Shown here piece after piece: positions 58,862-64,000 of a DNA stretch of 64,000 nt. Numbering within the stretch: the first letter of the stretch is position 1; each line of letters opens with the position of its first letter. The notes under the pieces are model-generated. The model made no database searches, was not told the origin of the DNA, and saw only the letters and a list, made by a program, of their open reading frames with translations. Where the stretch lies: assembly GCA_963849635.1 (NCBI GenBank), contig CAWKIA010000029.1, positions 104,803 through 168,802 of the forward strand, in the 5' to 3' direction. Source of the stretch: CAVRUD01 sp963849635. Lineage in GTDB: Bacteria; Chloroflexota; Chloroflexia; Thermomicrobiales; UBA6265. The translations under genes were made by a program, and so were the position numbers.

Positions 58862-60604
58862 TCAGTTTGGATTGCGTACCGAAAGCAATTGATCCTCCGC
58901 ATCCTCCCAGTCCACCCACTGGACATCGTGCTCCTCAACGAAACGGCGAACGGCGACTCCGATGGTCGGATAGAAACGCTCGTGCCCGATTCGCTCCTCA
59001 AGGCCGAAACGGCGCAGGCGGTCCTTGACGGGGTCCTTCATCTCGGCGAACGCCAGCTCGACTCCCTTAGTCTCGAGGTCGTGATCGAGGTCGGCCAGCA
59101 TGTCGGCTGCGGTCGAGTCGAGGTCGGTAATTGGTTCGGCCGCAACCACGATCATTTTGACGGGAATCTCGCTGCCGCCCACGGTGGCGAGGAGCCGCTC
59201 TCGGAAGATTGTCGCGTTGGCGAAGAAGAGCGGGGCATCGAATCGATAGAGGATGAGCCCCGGGATCTGCTTCGCCTCCGGATAGCGAGTGAGGTCGTGA
59301 TAGCCCTTGACACCGGTCGCTCGGCCGAGCACCGCGTCGTAGGGATGCCATGCGCGCCAGAGGAATACCAGGACCGAGAGACCAATCGAGATCCCCATTC
59401 CCCAGAGGACGCCGAAGAGTGCGACGCCGCAGAAGCACGTCAGCGCAAGCAAGAAATCGCCGCGATGGACGCGAGAGAGCCTGCGGAAACCCGCCAGGTC
59501 CACCAAGCCGATCATCGCTGAAATCACGATGGCCGCCAACACGGCGGAGGGTAGGTTATCGAAGAGTCCGCTCGCGAAGACGAGAATCGCACCGAGGCCG
59601 AACGCGCCGATAAGGCACGTGAGCTGGGATTTCGCACCGGCCGACTCGGCAACAGGCGTGCGTGAAGAGCTGCTGGAGATCGGGAAACCTTGGAAAAAGC
59701 CCGTGGTAAGGTTGGCTGAGCCGAGCGCCAGGAGTTCCTGGTTCTGGTCGACGTTGTCGCCGAACCGTGCCGCGTAGCTGCGGGACAACACACTGGTATC
59801 CGCAAACGCCAGCAGGGCCAGGGCGAACGCCGTGAGCGTCAGACCGCCGAGTTCTCCCGAGTCCGGGTTGGGAACGGCGAACGTCGGCAGGCCGCTGGGA
59901 ATGGAGCCAACCGTCTCGATCGAGAGATCGAGCCAGCTAACCGCGAGACTGGTCACCGCCATCGCGATCAGGGCCGAGGGGATCCGCGGCTCGACCATTC
60001 GAGCTACCACGATGAGGACAAGCGCTCCGCCGCCCAAGACCAGGGAGGCAAGATCGGTCTGATCCAGGTTGCGAACCAGTCCGGTCAGGTCGCTGAGGAA
60101 CCCGCTACCCTCAACATCGAAGCCAAGCAGGCTGGGGATCTGGCTGACGGTGACGCTGACGGCGATGCCTGCGAGGTATCCGATCCGCACCGGTTTCGAG
60201 ATGAGATCGGTGACGAAACCGAAGCCGGCGACGCCGCCGGCAATGCAAATCCCACCGACGAGAACCGCGAGGAGACCGGCCAAGGCGACGCGCTCGTCCA
60301 TGTCGTTGCCGGCGATCGGAATGATCGCGGCGGCGACAACCGGCGCCACGGCAGAATCTGGACCAAGCACCAGGATGCGTGAAGGGCCCAGGATCGCGTA
60401 GGCGAGAAGGGGCACCAGGGTCGCGTAGAGTCCGTGGACGGCGGGGAGGCCCGCGAGTTCAGCGTAGGCCATGCCCTGGGGAACCAGGAGCGCGGCCAGT
60501 ACGAGCCCGGCGACAAGATCGCCGCGCAGCCATGATTGCTGGTATCGCCGGAATACCAGGATCCCTGGCACCCAACGCAAGTGCGTACGTCCTGGCTCGC
60601 TCAC
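58862..60604 (-). CDS. SulP family anion transporter with STAS domain
   Basis: About 580 residues. The SulP signature VPQGMAYAELAGLPAVHGLY, ten or more membrane helices, AFADTSVLSRSYAARFG and FQGFPISSSSSRTPVAESAG are present. The cytoplasmic STAS domain (about the last 130 residues) starts LILYRFDAPLFFANATIFRE and contains the DLDSTAADMLADL turn. SulP proteins carry sulfate, bicarbonate or other anions. The GTG at 60604 is chosen because GAGGTGG lies 11 bases upstream; the longer frame to 60862 is Arg/Pro/Gly noise. Confidence 0.9.
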   Translation of the reverse strand: MSEPGRTHLRWVPGILVFRRYQQSWLRGDLVAGLVLAALLVPQGMAYAELAGLPAVHGLYATLVPLLAYAILGPSRILVLGPDSAVAPVVAAAIIPIAGNDMDERVALAGLLAVLVGGICIAGGVAGFGFVTDLISKPVRIGYLAGIAVSVTVSQIPSLLGFDVEGSGFLSDLTGLVRNLDQTDLASLVLGGGALVLIVVARMVEPRIPSALIAMAVTSLAVSWLDLSIETVGSIPSGLPTFAVPNPDSGELGGLTLTAFALALLAFADTSVLSRSYAARFGDNVDQNQELLALGSANLTTGFFQGFPISSSSSRTPVAESAGAKSQLTCLIGAFGLGAILVFASGLFDNLPSAVLAAIVISAMIGLVDLAGFRRLSRVHRGDFLLALTCFCGVALFGVLWGMGISIGLSVLVFLWRAWHPYDAVLGRATGVKGYHDLTRYPEAKQIPGLILYRFDAPLFFANATIFRERLLATVGGSEIPVKMIVVAAEPITDLDSTAADMLADLDHDLETKGVELAFAEMKDPVKDRLRRFGLEERIGHERFYPTIGVAVRRFVEEHDVQWVDWEDAEDQLLSVRNPN

Positions 60605-61014
60605 CCGGTCATGGACCACCTCGCACCCATTTGATGCCTCCGGGTGTCGACCGAAAAAGCCACGCCCGGGTCGCGACCATGTCGCTCGACACTGCCGCGG
60701 CGCTGTGCACCTCGCGTTGCCGTGCCGTAGTGTCGTACCTGCGCATGGCGAGACCCGCGAGCCGAACACGGGCGAGCGGCTCGCTGCACCCACGTTGGTG
60801 ATGCACCGGGAAGGTGCCATCCGCGGACCCGCCTTGAGCGGCAACGCATCGGGACGCCGCAACAGCGCACCGCCGGCAACTCCGACATTTGCCCGTTAAC
60901 GATTCCAAAGCATGTCCGAGGCGCCGCTGCCCTGTCAAGCGTCGATGCCTGGCATCCGGACGTAACGGGAGGTGCGAGAATCGGGGTTGGGGCCGGCTCG
61001 CGTGAGAGGTCCAG
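60605..61014. other. Intergenic region upstream of SulP gene
   Basis: A 410-base gap. Overlapping open frames on the minus strand have Arg/Pro-rich products with no homology. No repeat or clear promoter was found. Confidence 0.5.
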
Positions 61015-61218
61015 GTGCTGGCCCACGATGCCGTCCGGTTGCCCATGGCGCTGGGCTGGGTGGTGGCCGGCTTCCTCTTCGACCTGGGCGTCGGCCTGGA
61101 GTGGGGCGAGGTGTGGAGGCTGGCCGACGGCACGGCGGATATCATCTCGACCGAGACCATCATCGCCCGGGCCACGGCCGAGTCGGGCGTCGAGCAACTC
61201 CTGGTGTCGGTGGGGTAA
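61015..61218 (+). CDS. Short hypothetical protein
   Basis: A 67-residue ORF (GTG start, GAGAGG five bases upstream): LAHDAVRLPMALGWVVAGFL with a hydrophobic stretch, then EWGEVWRLADGTADIISTET and VEQLLVSVG. Composition is that of a real protein, but no family was recognised and the antisense frame is open too. Confidence 0.4.
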   Translation: MLAHDAVRLPMALGWVVAGFLFDLGVGLEWGEVWRLADGTADIISTETIIARATAESGVEQLLVSVG

Positions 61219-61384
61219 GGATCGACCGATCGCCACCGAAAGGACGCGGCAAGCGCTCCTGATCGGGTGCATGCCCGCCAAGCATGTTCTGTCGAGGAGT
61301 GCCCGTCGTTATCGGCCACTGATCTGACCACTATGTGCCGTGGATGCTGTGACGCGGTGTGCAGCAGGGGATAGGGGAGAAGAG

Positions 61385-61429
61385 CGAACGAGCCCCGCTG
61401 CTGGAACCATCGGCAGCGGGGCTCGTTCG
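61385..61429 (-). terminator. 17-bp perfect stem terminator
   Basis: CGAACGAGCCCCGCTGC and its exact complement around an 11-base loop, 33 bases past the stop of the 46-residue membrane protein on the minus strand. Confidence 0.75.
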
Positions 61430-61461
61430 TTCCATCCGTAGGAGAGTCGGGCGATCTTTAC

Positions 61462-61602
61462 CTACCAGTTGCGGCGGATCGGTTTGACGTCCTCGTCGGC
61501 GCGGTGCGAGAAGCGGGAATCCACGCCCCACCGCAGGGCGGCGATGTCCAGGGCAAGCAGGACCACGAAGGTGACGGCGAGGATCGTGAGCGGATGCGAC
61601 AT
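61462..61602 (-). CDS. 46-residue single-pass membrane protein
   Basis: MSHPLTILAVTFVVLLALDI then AALRWGVDSRFSHRADEDVK and PIRRNW. One membrane helix (about residues 5-24) and a charged cytoplasmic tail. GAGGAG lies seven bases before the ATG, and a very strong hairpin follows the gene, so it is a complete one-gene unit. Function unknown. Confidence 0.6.
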   Translation of the reverse strand: MSHPLTILAVTFVVLLALDIAALRWGVDSRFSHRADEDVKPIRRNW

Positions 61603-61949
61603 GGGATGACTCCTCGACGGTGTTATATCCGGCCGGTACGCTGCCGGCCACACCCACATCATGCGTCGTTCCTTACTCCTCTCCATGCGGAGGATCACCC
61701 AATCGTCGGCAAGAACGATCGCGGCATTACCCATATCGAAATCCACGGTGTGATTTTGGCGCCGTCGTTGGTACGCCCGGGCCTATTGACGTCGAGCTAG
61801 GTTCACGAAGCCGGCAAAAATCCGGTTGGAGAGCATTTCGGAATGCGGCTTGGATTCGATGGTCCGCCCTTACGTGGGAAGCGGTCGCGGCTGGCATGGA
61901 ACGACGCGCGATCCAGCCGGCTTGAGCCGCCTTCGCGTCGCCCTGCCCT
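61603..61949. other. Intergenic region holding a short repeat
   Basis: A 347-base gap between the small membrane protein and the LuxR-type gene. It contains repeat copy B (61794-61840); nothing else was recognised. Confidence 0.55.
61794..61840 (+). repeat. Short dispersed repeat, copy B
   Basis: GAGCTAGGTTCACGAAGCCGG, a short loop, then TCCGGTTGGAGAGCATTTCG. It matches copy A at 41058-41105 in about four of five positions. Confidence 0.55.
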
Positions 61950-64000
61950 CTATCGGATCCCGTGCCGGTGGGCCAGGGCGGCTGCGGCGGTGCGGGAGTT
62001 GACGTCGAGTTTGGCGAGGATGTTGGCGACGTGGCGCATGGCGGTGCGGTGGCTGATGAAGAGCGCGTCGCCGATCTCCCGATCGGACATGCCGTCCGTG
62101 AGGAGTTGCAGCACTTCGATCTCTCGCGGGGTGAGATCCGCCAGGACCGCGTTGGCGGTGCTGGCGGCCTTTCCGCCCGGGCTCGAAACACCGCCGGAGA
62201 TCCGTTCAGCCTCGGCTGCGGCCTCCACCCCAGAGATGTCCAGCGAGAGCAGGAGGCCTTCCGCCCGGACGAGCGCGTACGGCTCCGTGCCCAGCGCCCG
62301 CATGACCCTATCGGTCGCCGCGGCGTACCGCTGTGCTTCTGGTGCTTCGAAGGCGTAGGTGATCGCCGCGCAGTTCGCCTCGACCGCGGCAAAGAGGCGG
62401 GCAGCGGTCTCCTGCTGGCCGGACGCGGCCGCCAGGACCGCGATCGCGGCAATCGCGTCGAGCTGGCTCTCCTTGGCGCCGATGCCGCGTGCCAGTTGCA
62501 GGCTCTCCAAGAGCAGGCCCCCGGCCCGGCGGGTGTCGCCGCCGTCGGCGATGACGCTGCCGAGGGCCTGAAGGGTGAAGGCCATGCCCCAATGGTTGTC
62601 GATAGTCCGGTAGCCAGCTAGCGCGGCTTCGAGCAGCGATTCCGCCCGGGAGAGGTCGCTCTGCCAATAAGCGAGGACGCCGAGGTTGCAGCGCAGGAGG
62701 GCCATCCAGCTCGGGTCGCCGATGTGCTCGAACAGGGAGAGCGACTCCTGGCACAGATCGACTGCCTGGGCGATCTCGCCAGAGGAACGGGCCAGGACGC
62801 CGAGAAGGTTGAGTGACGCCGCCGTGCCAAGCGGATCGTCCAGGTCCCGATACAGCGCCAGTCCGCGTTCGCAGAAGACGACCGCCTGGGTGCGGTCGTC
62901 CTGCGAGCGTGCGAGAGAGGCCGCGCTGTGCCACGCCCGGGCCCGAATCGCAAAGGGCGCCTCGTCGGCGTTCGGCATGTTGAGCGCGCGCTCGAGCCAG
63001 ACGCGGCCTTCCGAGCGGTAGGAGCGCAGGACCCAGAACGGGGCGATCAGGCCGGTCAGAGCCAGGAGTGAGGCCGCGTCGCCGGACGCTTCGAACCAGA
63101 CAAGGGCTTCGCGGAGGTTGCCGAGGTCGGCTTCAACCCGATCGAGCACATCGGGCGGAATCGAATCGGCGCTGGGTGCGGTCCAGGTCTGCTGGAGTAG
63201 TTCGAGACACCAGCGGGCCTGTCTGCTCCGGATCTCATCCACCTCCCCGCGGAGCGCCAGTTGCTCCTGACCAAACTCCCGAACGGTCTCCAGAAAGGCA
63301 AACCTGGGGATGTCCGCGCCATCCTCGTCCGGTCCGTCGACGCGGCGGAGCAGGCTCTTGTCGACCAGTGAGAAGATGCCGTCGAGGACGGAGATACGAG
63401 GGGGAGAGATGGGCAAACGGGCTGCCCCCACAGGGTCGATTTCTCCCCCTACGACTGCCTCGGCGGCGTCCAGCGTGAACCCGCCGACGAAGACCGAAAG
63501 CCGCTGGAACAACGCCTGTTCTTCGGCGGAGAGGAGACCGTGTGACCAGGCGATGGCATCGCGCAGCGTCCGCCGACGTTCAGGTTGGTCACGGGACCTC
63601 CCGTGAGCAGCGGTAGGCGATGCTCCAGGCGGTTGAGCAGGGCGGGCATCGAGAGCAGCTTGGTGCGGGCCGCCGCCAGTTCAAGCGCCAGCGGAAGGCC
63701 ATCCAGCCGCCTGCATATGCCGACGACGGTTGGCACGTCGGCCGGCATCAGGTCAAAGCCCGGCCGCACCGCGCGGACCCGATCGAGGAAGAGGGCGACC
63801 GCCGGCGATGAGACCACCTCCGCGATCTGGGACTCACTGAGACTGGCATTCGCGGCGACTGCGGGCGGTAGCAGAAGGGGGGCGACGGCGTATTCGCGCT
63901 CACCGCTTACCCGAAGCCGCCCCGGTGGTGATCAGGGCCTTGAGCATCGGGTTGGCCGCAATGAGCGCCGCGATCTTCGGAGCGGCGGCAGCCACCTGCT
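61950..64000 (-). pseudogene. LuxR family regulator with NB-ARC-type ATPase, frameshifted and cut by window edge
   Basis: The C-terminal 680 or so residues of a large regulator, read over several frames. At the right edge IAALIAANPMLKALIT belongs to the ATPase core, then RLRVSGEREYAVAPLLLPP, GICRRLDGLPLALELAAARTKLL (the GxP motif), RRRTLRDAIAWSHGLLSAEE, FQRLSVFVGGFTLDAAEAVV, TPR-like helices, and a LuxR-type HTH at the end (LTPREIEVLQLLTDGMSDRE, IGDALFISHRTAMRHVANIL). Breaks lie near 63594 (a GGG run) and 63925. The Walker motifs are beyond the window. Confidence 0.82.

Noticed and set aside
60601..61281. Minus-strand ORF of 226 codons upstream of the SulP gene
   Set aside because: Low-complexity His/Arg/Gln-rich product without homology that overlaps a better plus-strand frame and the SulP start.
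1..64000. tRNA or rRNA genes
   Set aside because: I looked for T-arm (GGTTCGA-type) sequences with matching acceptor stems and found none that fold as a tRNA; no rRNA-like stretch was seen.

Overview
The window is GC-rich bacterial DNA, densely packed with genes on both strands. It has strong AGGAGG-type ribosome binding sites and many GTG or TTG starts. It reads like a Chloroflexota genome, most likely of the Thermomicrobia/Sphaerobacter kind. That placement is an inference from gene style: LytR-CpsA-Psr protein, slipin/NfeD pair, F420-type luciferase-like oxidoreductase, BTAD regulator with TPR region, cupredoxin-like secreted proteins, Uma2 protein, dispersed hairpin repeats. No rRNA, tRNA, CRISPR array or phage block was seen.

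Layout. 0-7 kb: proline iminopeptidase start, Tat-exported SH3 protein, VapBC, BTAD regulator coupled to a nitronate monooxygenase-like enzyme, frameshifted plastocyanin-like protein, MOSC protein. 7-16 kb: MFS exporter, apt, secreted unknown, LCP protein, GNAT, cupredoxin-like protein, tyrS, decayed REP-associated transposase. 16-25 kb: GH32-like hydrolase, Uma2 protein, accD-accA, zinc-ribbon protein, LLM oxidoreductase divergent from an HxlR regulator, M20 amidohydrolase, slipin. 25-34 kb: NfeD protease, HigBA with its own operator, a two-component system with methyltransferase, second cupredoxin-like protein, membrane protein, methyltransferase. 34-43 kb: DHDPS-family and mandelate-racemase-family genes (sugar-acid catabolism), a repeat-bracketed HEAT cassette, HicB with a HicA fused to a nuclease-like domain, DUF1772, PNPOx and TetR with a clear operator, GntR, secreted unknown. 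43-54 kb: DUF3574, DUF885 peptidase-like protein, Gfo/Idh/MocA, GntR, SDR, methyltransferase, dipeptide-type ABC transporter without ATPases. 54-64 kb: ArsR, AHSA1, DUF1579 and two dihydrofolate-reductase-like genes, HD-domain protein, SulP transporter, microproteins, and a LuxR-type ATPase regulator cut by the window edge.

Three themes stand out. First, at least four families of intergenic hairpin repeats are scattered here. One surrounds and interrupts a RAYT transposase; another supplies stop codons and a ribosome binding site to its neighbours. Second, three toxin-antitoxin modules occur (VapBC, HigBA, HicAB), and in one the toxin is in frame with a restriction-nuclease-like domain. Third, about a dozen otherwise well-conserved genes carry single-base frame breaks, often at short homopolymers. 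This suggests indel errors in the assembly more than true decay, so frameshifted genes are marked but their functions are still described.
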